From positions 62,001-126,000 of the forward strand of contig JAAFIQ010000011.1 in the NCBI GenBank assembly GCA_013298715.1: a stretch of 64,000 nt of DNA. Reading direction: 5' to 3'. Below are positions 56,139-64,000 of this stretch, piece by piece; the first letter of the stretch is position 1; the number at the start of each line of letters is the position of its first letter. Position numbers and translations under genes: made by a program. A model generated the notes under the pieces. That model did no database searches. It saw nothing but the letters and a program-made list of their open reading frames with translations, and was not told the DNA's origin. Source of the stretch: Bacteroidota bacterium (GTDB taxonomy: Bacteria > Bacteroidota > Bacteroidia > B-17B0 > Aurantibacillaceae).

Positions 56139-58406
56139 ATGGCTTTCGACATTGAAATGATTAAAAAAGTTTACGCCAACATGCCTGCACGTATTGAGGC
56201 AGCGCGTAAAACTTTAGGTAAACCGTTAACATTAGCAGAAAAAATTCTTTATTCTCACTTAGATGCATCTTTTCAAGTAAAAGATTATGCACGTGGAAAA
56301 GATTATGTTGATTTTAATCCAGATAGAGTAGCCATGCAAGATGCCACGGCTCAAATGGCCTTGCTACAATTTATGCAAGCGGGTCGCCCTAAAGTGGCTG
56401 TGCCTTCCTCAGTTCATTGTGATCACTTAATTCAAGCTAAATCGGGTGCGAAAGCCGATTTACAAAGAGCAAATACCGAGAGCGAAGAAGTATTTAATTT
56501 TTTAGCATCTGTGTCAAATAAATACGGCATTGGTTTTTGGAAGCCGGGTGCTGGTATCATCCACCAAATTGTATTAGAGAATTATGCTTTCCCTGGCGGA
56601 ATGATGATTGGTACCGATTCACACACTGTTAACGCTGGTGGTTTGGGTATGATTGCCATTGGTGTTGGTGGTGCTGATGCCTGTGATGTAATGGCGGGTT
56701 TACCTTGGGAACTAAAAATGCCAAAATTAATTGGTGTAAAATTAACTGGTAAATTAAATGGCTGGACAAGCGCAAAAGACGTAATACTAAAGGTTGCAGG
56801 CATTTTAACCGTTAAAGGTGGTACAGATAAAATTATTGAATACTTTGGCGAAGGCGCTATTTCATTAAGCTGTACAGGTAAAGGAACAATTTGTAATATG
56901 GGTGCAGAAGTTGGTGCAACTACTTCAACATTTGGATATGATGATTCAATGAGCCGTTATTTAAAAGCCACTGGCCGTGCTGATGTTGCTGCTTTAGCAG
57001 ATGGCATTAAAGAACATTTAACAGGCGATGCTGAAGTTTACGCTAATCCATCAAAATATTTTGACGAAGTAATTGAAATTAATTTATCGGAATTAGAGCC
57101 GCACGTAAACGGACCTTTTACACCAGATTTAGCAACACCAATTTCTAAATTAAAAGAAGCTGCAATTGCAAACGGTTGGCCTTTAAAAATTGAAGCAGGT
57201 TTAATTGGAAGTTGTACTAACTCTAGTTACGAAGATATTTCGCGTGCTGTTAGTTTAGCGAAACAAGTATCTTCAAAAAATTTAAAATCGAAAGCTGAGT
57301 TTATGATTAACCCAGGTTCTGAACAAATACGTTATACAATTGAGCGCGATGGATTTTTAAAAGTATTTGACGAAGTTGGAGCAACTGTATTTACCAATGC
57401 TTGCGGACCTTGTATTGGTATGTGGGATAGGGTTGGTGCAGAAAAACAAGAGAAAAACACTATCGTTCATTCATTCAACCGTAACTTTGCTAAGCGTGCC
57501 GATGGTAATCCTAATACTTACGCATTTGTTACAAGTCCGGAATTAGTAACAGCATTGGCTATTGCCGGTGATTTAAGTTTTAACCCGATTACAGATTACC
57601 TGACAAATGAGAAAGGTGAGAAAGTAAAATTAGATCCGCCGTTTGGTGATGAATTACCAACCAAAGGATTTGATGTGGAAGATGCCGGTTACCAGGCTCC
57701 GGCTGTTGATGGTAGTAAAGTTCAAGTATTAGTTGAACCAACTTCTAAACGCTTGCAATTATTAGATCCTTTTGCAGCATGGAATGGTGTAGATTTTAAA
57801 GGATTAAAATTATTAATTAAAGCCAAAGGAAAATGTACAACTGATCATATCTCTATGGCTGGTCCTTGGTTAAAATTCCGTGGACATTTAGATAATATTT
57901 CTGATAACATGTTAATTGGTGCAGTAAATGCGTTTAACGATAAAACAGATTCGGTAAAAAATCAATTAACAGGTGCTTACGAAGGTGTGCCTAAAGTACA
58001 ACGCCAATACAAAGCACAAAATATTGGTAGTATTGTGGTAGGTGACGAAAACTACGGAGAAGGTTCATCACGTGAGCATGCAGCTATGGAGCCTCGTCAT
58101 TTAGGTGTGAAAGCGGTATTAGTAAAATCATTTGCTCGTATTCACGAAACCAACTTAAAGAAGCAAGGGATGTTAGGCTTAACATTTGCTAACGCTGCTG
58201 ATTACAATAAAATTAAAGAAGACGATAGTATTGATGTGTTAGGCTTAACAAGTTTTGCACCTGGTGTACAATTAACAGTTGCTTTAACACATGCAGATGG
58301 TAGCAAAGAAGAATTTAAAGTTAACCATAGCTATAACGCTCAACAAATTGAGTGGTTTAAAGCAGGTGGTGCGCTGAATATTATTAGAGCGAATGTGAAG
58401 GCGTAA
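56139..58406 (+). CDS. Aconitate hydratase
   Basis: The 755-residue TCA-cycle enzyme interconverts citrate and isocitrate. The 4Fe-4S cysteines lie in [14 protein letters not shown] and [48 protein letters not shown] and [20 protein letters not shown] are active-site blocks. It matches the mitochondrial-type aconitase found in Bacteroidota, more than the longer AcnA/IRP type or AcnB. It stands alone, with a terminator about 90 bases after the stop. Regular codon choice suggests good expression. Confidence 0.95.
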   Translation: MAFDIEMIKKVYANMPARIEAARKTLGKPLTLAEKILYSHLDASFQVKDYARGKDYVDFNPDRVAMQDATAQMALLQFMQAGRPKVAVPSSVHCDHLIQAKSGAKADLQRANTESEEVFNFLASVSNKYGIGFWKPGAGIIHQIVLENYAFPGGMMIGTDSHTVNAGGLGMIAIGVGGADACDVMAGLPWELKMPKLIGVKLTGKLNGWTSAKDVILKVAGILTVKGGTDKIIEYFGEGAISLSCTGKGTICNMGAEVGATTSTFGYDDSMSRYLKATGRADVAALADGIKEHLTGDAEVYANPSKYFDEVIEINLSELEPHVNGPFTPDLATPISKLKEAAIANGWPLKIEAGLIGSCTNSSYEDISRAVSLAKQVSSKNLKSKAEFMINPGSEQIRYTIERDGFLKVFDEVGATVFTNACGPCIGMWDRVGAEKQEKNTIVHSFNRNFAKRADGNPNTYAFVTSPELVTALAIAGDLSFNPITDYLTNEKGEKVKLDPPFGDELPTKGFDVEDAGYQAPAVDGSKVQVLVEPTSKRLQLLDPFAAWNGVDFKGLKLLIKAKGKCTTDHISMAGPWLKFRGHLDNISDNMLIGAVNAFNDKTDSVKNQLTGAYEGVPKVQRQYKAQNIGSIVVGDENYGEGSSREHAAMEPRHLGVKAVLVKSFARIHETNLKKQGMLGLTFANAADYNKIKEDDSIDVLGLTSFAPGVQLTVALTHADGSKEEFKVNHSYNAQQIEWFKAGGALNIIRANVKA

Positions 58407-58494
58407 ACTTTTTTCTGAAGCATGAGGCTCTCGAAGTCGAGGTACTCGAAATTTGAAGGCTGAAGAGTTACTCGAAACCACCGTCAAATAAATT

Positions 58495-58525
58495 AAATCC
58501 CTCTGTAGAATGCAGGGGGATTTTG
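58495..58525 (+). terminator. Intrinsic terminator of the aconitase gene
   Basis: The stem AAATCCCTCTG/CAGGGGGATTT, with a G:T pair and a 7-base loop, is followed by T-rich sequence. Confidence 0.75.
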
Positions 58526-58612
58526 CTTTATACCAATTATATTTATTAATCTTGAAATTCACCCAACCTTTAATTATTATTAATCGTAATACTATTAATA
58601 ATAACTATTAAT

Positions 58613-60196
58613 ATGAAAATTAAACTTATTCTTTTGTTGACTATTTACTTTCAAATTTCTTTTGCACAAAGTTATTTTACAAATAAATATGTCACTGCTG
58701 AAAGTAATTGTTGGAATACTAAGGTAGGTAATATTATTACAGACTCTAATAAGGACGTTTTAGTTACAACTAGTAGTCTTTATCATAGAAGTGGGAACTT
58801 TTTAACAAATAATGCTATATTAGTTTTAAAACTTGATCAAAATGGCGATACTCTTTTTTCAAAGAGTTTATTTCGAAATGATAATTTAAAATATTATGGC
58901 ATTTCAATTTCTAAATCAAACATTAATGAGTATTTACTTACTTATTCTCATAACATTGGGGATTCGACTTTTGGGGTAATTAAACTAGCAAATAATGGAA
59001 GTGTTATTTTTTCTAAAGAGTTTTATGTTTTAAATACCTATGGTTTTCCAAATGGTATGGTAAATAGATTTAGTGGTTTTAACGGAATTTGTTTATCTGA
59101 CAATAATTATCTTGGTTGTGGGGCAAATTCTATTGGAAATAACAAGCCTTGTTTAGTGAAATTAGATCAAAATGGCAATAAAGTTTTTGGACTAACTTTT
59201 TTTTATCAAAATGGTGCTACTAATGCCGTTTTCAATAAAGTTTTAGAGTGTAAAAATGGTGATTATCTATGTCTAGGTTATGGAAAAGTGGGAGCTTTTT
59301 TTGGCATTATAATTGTAAAATTGAATAAATACGGTCAAATAAAATGGCAAAAAAGTTATAAATCTGTCATTGATATTTTTCCCACAGCCGCTTTAGAAGA
59401 TAAATACGGGAATATTTTATTAACTGGATATAAATTTGATGCAAATACACAAGGACTAATAATTAAAACTGATTCTTTAGGTAACGTTTTAAAATCAGTT
59501 TTTTCAGTTAATTCCGAAATGAACATACCTTGGGCTATTAAATCTGACAATCAACAAAATTATTATATAAATGGCACGCGTCTGTATAATGATTCTAATA
59601 GTGTAGTAATTTCCGACCACTTTGTTTTAAAATTAGATTCTAATTTGAACAAAATAAAAACATTAAAAGTAGATAAAGATTGGGATGGCGTAGATTTAAC
59701 TATAGAAAATAATATGTTGTACACATTTGGTAGAGACAAAAATGGAAAAATTTTAATAGCTAATTCAAATCTTGATTTAAACTTTTGTGAAAAAAAGGAA
59801 ATAGAATATACTTTTGCAAATGCAACTTTTAGCACTTCAAATTTGAACTTTACTACTGTTAACGATATTCTTGTAAAAAACATATCGTTTATGGAGACAA
59901 ATTCTATACCTTATGAAACATTATGTAAGTCAACCGTTAATATTCAAAAATCAAATAAAGAAAATGATGACATCAATATCTATCCAATCCCTACTGAAGA
60001 TGAACTAAATATTACATCAACGGTTGAAATTAATAAGGTATCATTAACGGATATTTGTGGTTTAGAGGTGAAGTTTGAAATAGCATTAAAACAAAATCAA
60101 CTTAAACTTAATTTAGGTAGTCTTAAAAAGGGTATCTATTTAATTCATATCTACACAAAAGATGGAATTATTATGAAAAAAGTTATTAAATCGTAG
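58613..60196 (+). CDS. T9SS-secreted beta-propeller-like protein
   Basis: The 527-residue protein has a signal peptide (LILLLTIYFQISFAQ). Its central 400 residues contain repeated blade-like units (LVLKLDQNGDTLFSK, GVIKLANNGSVIFSK, CLVKLDQNGNKVFG, IIVKLNKYGQIKWQKSYKS, LIIKTDSLGNVLKS), the pattern L-x-N/D-x-x-G of Bacteroidota propeller cargo proteins. The C-terminal 85 residues (NIYPIPTEDELNITS, LKKGIYLIHIYTKDG) are a T9SS type A sorting domain. It is exported to the surface or medium. No catalytic residues are evident. Confidence 0.85.
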   Translation: MKIKLILLLTIYFQISFAQSYFTNKYVTAESNCWNTKVGNIITDSNKDVLVTTSSLYHRSGNFLTNNAILVLKLDQNGDTLFSKSLFRNDNLKYYGISISKSNINEYLLTYSHNIGDSTFGVIKLANNGSVIFSKEFYVLNTYGFPNGMVNRFSGFNGICLSDNNYLGCGANSIGNNKPCLVKLDQNGNKVFGLTFFYQNGATNAVFNKVLECKNGDYLCLGYGKVGAFFGIIIVKLNKYGQIKWQKSYKSVIDIFPTAALEDKYGNILLTGYKFDANTQGLIIKTDSLGNVLKSVFSVNSEMNIPWAIKSDNQQNYYINGTRLYNDSNSVVISDHFVLKLDSNLNKIKTLKVDKDWDGVDLTIENNMLYTFGRDKNGKILIANSNLDLNFCEKKEIEYTFANATFSTSNLNFTTVNDILVKNISFMETNSIPYETLCKSTVNIQKSNKENDDINIYPIPTEDELNITSTVEINKVSLTDICGLEVKFEIALKQNQLKLNLGSLKKGIYLIHIYTKDGIIMKKVIKS

Positions 60197-60370
60197 TTAG
60201 GTTAATTGTTATAAACTTAATGAATTAACTTCTCATTCTTTAAAGTTTAATGAAAAGTAAATAATCAGTTTCAATAAATCTGTTGTTAGAAGAGGGATTT
60301 TTATTTTACTACAATTTGAGGCAATATACTACTACAAAATGTATTACTTTTACTTTATCTATTTTAAAAC

Positions 60371-61191
60371 ATGAGTGACATAAAATTATTTGAAAGTAAA
60401 AAAGTACGAAGCCATTGGGATAGTGAAAAAGAACAATGGTATTTTTCAGTTGTTGATATTATTGAAGCATTAACAGATTCTATTAATCCAACAGATTATT
60501 TAAAAAAGTTAAGGAAGAGAGATTCAGAACTTGGTTTCTACATAGGGACAAATTGTCCCCAGATAGAAATGCTGATTAACGGAAAAAAACGTAAAACGTT
60601 GGCGGGAAACTCACAGCATATTTTTAGAATAATTCAATCCGTCCCATCTCCAAAAGCAGAGCCATTTAAGCAATGGTTGGCTAAAGTTGGTTATGAACGC
60701 ATGCAAGAGATTAACGACCCAAGCCAGAGCATAGAGAGAGCTAGAGAAAACTGGCAAAAATTAGGCAGAAGCGAAAAATGGATACAGCAGCGAATGACGG
60801 GTCAGGAGACGAGGAACAAATTAACGGATTATTGGAGCGAAAGTGGGGTTAAAGAAGGAGATGAATTTGCCATGCTTACAAATATCATTCATCAAGAATG
60901 GACTGGATTAAGTGTAAATAAACATAAAGATTTAAAGGGTTTAAAAACACAAAACCTAAGAGATCACATGAGTGAAGCAGAGTTAATTTTTACTGCCTTA
61001 GCAGATTTAAGCACACGTCAAATTGCTGAAACGGAGGAAGGAAAGGTTTGAAAGAAAATGCTATTGCAAGTAAAAAAGGCGGTAAAATAGCAAAAGATGC
61101 AAGATTAAGATTAGAAGAACAAACTGGCAAAAAAGTAGTAACAGGTGATAATTTTTTACTTCCCACAAAAACAAATAAAAAGTTAAAGTGA
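60371..61191 (+). pseudogene. DinD-like Bro-N domain protein with a frameshift near its C-terminus
   Basis: The first frame, 226 residues, runs to a TGA at 61049 after AETEEGKV. It has an N-terminal Bro-N domain (SHWDSEKEQWYFSVVDIIEA, then TDYLKKLRKRD) and a DinD-like middle (LTNIIHQEWTGLSVNKHKDL, LSTRQIAETEE). In the -1 frame from 61045 the sequence continues GLKENAIASKKGGKIAKDAR and ends near KKVVTGDNFLLP at the TGA 61189-61191, which is the usual C-terminus of the family. One missing base in AAAGG at 61042-61046 explains it. No canonical slippery site is present. Such proteins are DNA-damage- or phage-associated. Confidence 0.75.
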
Positions 61192-61288
61192 TAAATTGGG
61201 CTGTGAAAATTTTGCAGAAGTCTAAATTAAAATTTGGAACAAGTTATAACTATAAATTATTTTTTTAATTTATTCAATAAAGAATATA

Positions 61289-61651
61289 ATGACTATTAAA
61301 ATTCATCAAATAGATAGCTCAAAAATTGCAGAATTAATCTCAGAAGAAATACTTATAAGTAATGTTGAAGATGGTACTAACCTGCTTGGCGATTTATACT
61401 ATCAAGATTTTGATAAAGTAATTATTTATGAGAAAAACATTACACCAAATTTTTTTGACCTAAAAACAGGAATTGCTGGTGAAATTCTTCAAAAATTTTC
61501 TAACTATCGCGTTAAGCTTGTAATTGTTGGTGATTTTTCGAAATATACCAGCAATAGTTTGAACAGCTTTTTTATTGAGAGTAACAAACGTAAACACGTT
61601 AATTTTGTATCAACACTTTCTGAGGCTATAAATGCTTCAACTATTAAATAG
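61289..61651 (+). CDS. DUF4180 domain protein
   Basis: The 120-residue protein matches DUF4180 in length and layout: ISNVEDGTNLLGDLYYQDF, then KVIIYEKNITPNFFDLKTG and KLVIVGDFSKYTSNSLNSFF. It has a compact alpha/beta fold and no signal peptide. Function is unknown; members occur singly and in accessory DNA. Its TAG stop (61649-61651) overlaps the first two bases of the MITE-like element copy 2, so the element inserted at the very end of the gene or supplied the stop. Confidence 0.8.
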   Translation: MTIKIHQIDSSKIAELISEEILISNVEDGTNLLGDLYYQDFDKVIIYEKNITPNFFDLKTGIAGEILQKFSNYRVKLVIVGDFSKYTSNSLNSFFIESNKRKHVNFVSTLSEAINASTIK

Positions 61652-61928
61652 ATTCACTCATAATGTATCAAAATTAACTGAATCGACCTGCCTAAGGTGG
61701 GCACGGGCAGCGAATTAAAGATGTATACAAATACTTCGAACTGACCTGCCTGCGGCAAGCAGGGCTAACGACGAGTCAGTTAATTTTTATCAAGCCAAAA
61801 GAAATAAAAAACTCTATTTTTTAGTGCAAGGATTTTCTCAAAAAATTTCAAAAAGCTTTACATATAAAAAGGGATTTAACCCTCAAATCTCTTGTTAATT
61901 GGCATATTTGCGTTTTTGAGGGAACCCT
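61650..61928 (+). mobile_element. MITE-like element, copy 2 (279 bp)
   Basis: It shares the ends (AGATTCACTCATAAT and TTTTGAGGGAACCCT, each slightly diverged) and the interior with copy 1. It is 36 bases longer because two GC-rich palindromic insertions are present, within about 61684-61710 and at 61744-61763. It fills most of the 329-base gap between the DUF4180 and sensor genes. Confidence 0.8.
61744..61763. repeat. GC-rich nested palindrome inside MITE-like copy 2
   Basis: ACCTGCCTGCGGCAAGCAGG can form a hairpin and is absent from copy 1 at the same place. A related CTGCC...GGGCAG palindrome lies about 60 bases upstream in this copy and in copy 3. Confidence 0.6.
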
Positions 61929-61980
61929 AAATAGGGTTTACCAAGTGAAACAAAGAGTGATTTTAATTTACAACTAAAGT

Positions 61981-63675
61981 TTAATATACCAATGATTTAT
62001 CTTTACTTCTTGATAAAACGTTTGCCAGCAAATCGGCTAATCTTTCAACCAACTCAACACTATAACTATCAATAGCTTTTAATGAAGCTATTTCAATTAC
62101 ACCTTGTACTTCTTTATCGTGAATTAGAGGAATAATTAAAACACAAGTCGGAAGTGATACACCTAAACCAGAACTTACTTTAAAAAAAGTGTCGGGTACG
62201 CTTGTTATATATTGTTTCTCCTTTTGTCGCCATACCTCACCAATCAAGCCTTCACCAATTTCTATTGTGTTATTTAATTCTAATAACTGATCTAAGCCAT
62301 AAGTAGCAGTAAGTTCTAAAAAATCGGGTTTCGGGTAAGCATTGCCAGATTTTTTTAAATACAGTTGCGCCTGTGAAGCATTAATATACCTAACTACTTT
62401 ATTCAAAATCTTTTTAGAAAGATCTTTTGTATTAAGTTCTTCTTGTTGAAGAATTATATTCAAACTATTGATTCCAACATTCAACCAATTTCGTTTTTCT
62501 TTTTCATAGTTAGATTTTTTCAGCAAAACGTGCATGCCTTGAAGCGCATCAGATAAAACATCGTTTGAAAATTCTTTAGGATAAACAACATCATACTCCC
62601 CTTTCCCTATTCTTGTGGCAAAGTACGATGCAGCTTTGATTCTTTCCATTAAATTATTAAAAGCAAGAGAGGTTTGAGCTAACTCGTCGTTTGTTTTCAC
62701 GATAATCTTTTCAGGAAATTGCCCTTCAGACAAACTCTTTATTCTAATTGCTAAACGCTTTATTGCATCCGTAAGCATGAGTGAGAATACAAATGCAATT
62801 ATTAAAGCAATTACAAACTGTACAATAAATACAACTGCCAAAGTAAAATACGTTTTTTTAATAGTTTGCTCAACACGCACTCTCACAACATCCGAGAGTC
62901 TGTTTAAAATTGGTTCAGTAGAATTAAATGTTTGCGATAAATCTTTTCGTAACCCATGGTTGTTATTAGTACCAATTTTAAGCTCGTTGTTTACCATTGC
63001 GTAAAAAGCAAGTTTATAATTACTAAGATGTTCGTTTAAAATTTGAGATTCAGCAGGTAAAAATGAAGCTTCAAATTGGGCTAATGTTTGATTAAATTTT
63101 GTAACATAAGTAGTATCCTTACGCAAGAAAAAATCTTTTTCGTGTCTCCTAAGCGTTAACATTAAAATTGGATCGAAGTGAAGACCACTTTTTTCAATTG
63201 CGTGTATACTGTTTCTGAGTTTACCTTCATCTCCCCAATTTTTTAAACCTCTTTTTTTTATAGCAACTACAAAGTTGTTAAACATAACATTGTAATTTCC
63301 TAGTTGCTTCACAACATATTGTAAGGAATCTTGGTAGTTTACATCTCTAATCAAAGTTTCGTGTTCTATAAGTGCAATTCTGTAGCATTCATCTTTTAAA
63401 AGAGAATTAAACAGACGAACATTTTTGCTATAATTTAATTTGTGAAATTCTTCAGAAATAATATCCTGTGTTGCAAAATCGCGCTCAACTTTTTGCAAGG
63501 CTAACAGTTGTTTGCTTATTTCTATAGTTTTAATATTAAGATGATTGTAACGTTTTATTAAGTCCATCGAGTAAATCATCACAAGAACTAAACAAGAAGA
63601 TAAAAAAATCAGTAAACCAAATTGAAGCAGTAACTTAACTTTTATGGATTTAATTTTACGGAACACTAAAAGCAT
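61981..63675 (-). CDS. Membrane sensor with HAMP and GAF domains, no output domain
   Basis: The 564-residue protein has a first membrane helix (LLQFGLLIFLSSCLVLVMIY), an extracytoplasmic helical sensor region (about 40-275), a second helix (FTLAVVFIVQFVIALIIAFV), a HAMP segment (about 310-365; LSEGQFPEKIIVKTNDELAQ), a linker, and a GAF domain (about 395-555). The protein ends there. No histidine kinase, cyclase or methyl-accepting domain is present, so it would need a partner. TAACTTTG four bases before the ATG predicts a leaderless mRNA. It is flanked by two MITE-like copies. Confidence 0.8.
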   Translation of the reverse strand: MLLVFRKIKSIKVKLLLQFGLLIFLSSCLVLVMIYSMDLIKRYNHLNIKTIEISKQLLALQKVERDFATQDIISEEFHKLNYSKNVRLFNSLLKDECYRIALIEHETLIRDVNYQDSLQYVVKQLGNYNVMFNNFVVAIKKRGLKNWGDEGKLRNSIHAIEKSGLHFDPILMLTLRRHEKDFFLRKDTTYVTKFNQTLAQFEASFLPAESQILNEHLSNYKLAFYAMVNNELKIGTNNNHGLRKDLSQTFNSTEPILNRLSDVVRVRVEQTIKKTYFTLAVVFIVQFVIALIIAFVFSLMLTDAIKRLAIRIKSLSEGQFPEKIIVKTNDELAQTSLAFNNLMERIKAASYFATRIGKGEYDVVYPKEFSNDVLSDALQGMHVLLKKSNYEKEKRNWLNVGINSLNIILQQEELNTKDLSKKILNKVVRYINASQAQLYLKKSGNAYPKPDFLELTATYGLDQLLELNNTIEIGEGLIGEVWRQKEKQYITSVPDTFFKVSSGLGVSLPTCVLIIPLIHDKEVQGVIEIASLKAIDSYSVELVERLADLLANVLSRSKDKSLVY

Positions 63676-63679
63676 TTAA

Positions 63680-63687
63680 CAAAGTTA
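63680..63687 (-). promoter_or_regulatory. -7 promoter element TAACTTTG of the sensor gene
   Basis: The exact match is separated from the ATG at 63675 by only four bases. A CAAA at 63705-63708 (TTTG on the minus strand) could be the -33 element, but its spacing is 17, shorter than the usual 19-21. Confidence 0.6.
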
Positions 63688-63927
63688 AGGACTAATGTCC
63701 AAAACAAAGGAAAGGAAAATAAGTAATTTGTGTTTTAAACTAAGATTTAATATTGAAGCTAAGAAAACTTTACAGATGCTCGCAAAACGTTATTAATTAC
63801 AAATATTTTAACCGCTATTTTAACATGATGACAATCTAAAATTTACCTCTATTCCTGTATTAGAACTTAATTTAGCAGAAGAGCTGAGGAGGTGGTAACT
63901 CAAAGAATATGCTGGCAAGCATTAAGT

Positions 63928-64000
63928 AGGGTTCACTCAAAATGTATAAAAATTAACTGAATCGACCTGCCTACGGCGGGCACGGGCAGCGAAGTGAAGA
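63928..64000 (+). mobile_element. MITE-like element, copy 3 (cut by window edge)
   Basis: AGGGTTCACTCAAAA, identical to the copy 1 left end, is followed by 58 bases matching copies 1 and 2, including the first GC-rich insertion seen in copy 2. The rest lies beyond the window. The orientation is the same as copies 1 and 2. Confidence 0.75.

Noticed and set aside
58532-58556. TACCAATTATATTTATTAA after the aconitase terminator as a lone end of the 54-kb element
   Set aside because: The match to the 23-bp end is weak and there is no inverted partner nearby.
61040-61056. Programmed frameshifting in the DinD-like gene
   Set aside because: No X-XXY-YYZ slippery heptamer or downstream stem is visible at the junction; a one-base loss is simpler.

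Overview
The window is AT-rich chromosomal DNA (roughly one third G+C by eye) from a member of the Bacteroidota. Four secreted proteins end in type IX secretion (T9SS) type A sorting domains. Start regions lack clear Shine-Dalgarno sequences, and several genes carry the Bacteroidota -7 promoter element TAnnTTTG. TTG and GTG starts are common. Lineage-typical families are present: DUF5916, DUF349, a TrxR-like ferredoxin-NADP reductase, a dipeptidyl peptidase III lipoprotein, a short RsmI paralogue, a DUF234-type ATPase and a CarboxypepD-like TonB receptor. I found no rRNA, tRNA, CRISPR array, integrase or transposase.

Layout. 1-8.3 kb: an edge-truncated AAA ATPase with two 41-bp palindromes over its promoter, a GT9 glycosyltransferase, an RsmI-like methylase, HemJ, a permuted NlpC/P60 hydrolase, RecQ, and a divergent LTA-synthase-like enzyme. 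8.4-17.9 kb: IlvE, a membrane glycosyltransferase, UvrA, KdsA, and a PstS-like lipoprotein next to a PiT phosphate permease. 17.9-26 kb: a bioA-dihydroorotase pair on the minus strand, then a plus-strand run of porin, threonine aldolase, chorismate synthase, YggS, EamA transporter and a HEAT-like protein. 26-32.4 kb: DPP III, a TroA-like binding protein without a signal peptide, ThiL, a secreted nuclease-like protein and the reductase. 32.4-41.9 kb: T9SS cargo, DUF5916 protein, Fmt, HU, a second T9SS cargo, and release factor 1. 42-46.1 kb: a five-gene envelope cluster around a TonB receptor, probably for a metal or metal complex. 46.6-58.4 kb: a MutS2-like protein without Smr, DUF349 protein, formimidoylglutamase, SLC13 transporter, transglutaminase-like protein, and aconitase. 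58.6-64 kb: a more accessory end with T9SS cargo, a frameshifted DinD/Bro-N gene, a DUF4180 protein and an output-less HAMP-GAF sensor.

The most noteworthy unexplained structure is non-coding. A 243-279 bp MITE-like repeat with 15-bp terminal inverted repeats occurs three times (46.2, 61.7 and 63.9 kb, the last cut by the window edge). Two same-direction copies bracket the sensor gene, and some copies carry smaller GC-rich palindromes inside them. A second, unrelated 160-bp palindromic element sits at 54.0 kb. Several genes have TAnnTTTG only 4-5 bases before the start codon, which predicts leaderless mRNAs. The TonB-receptor cluster is the best candidate for a little-described protein system.
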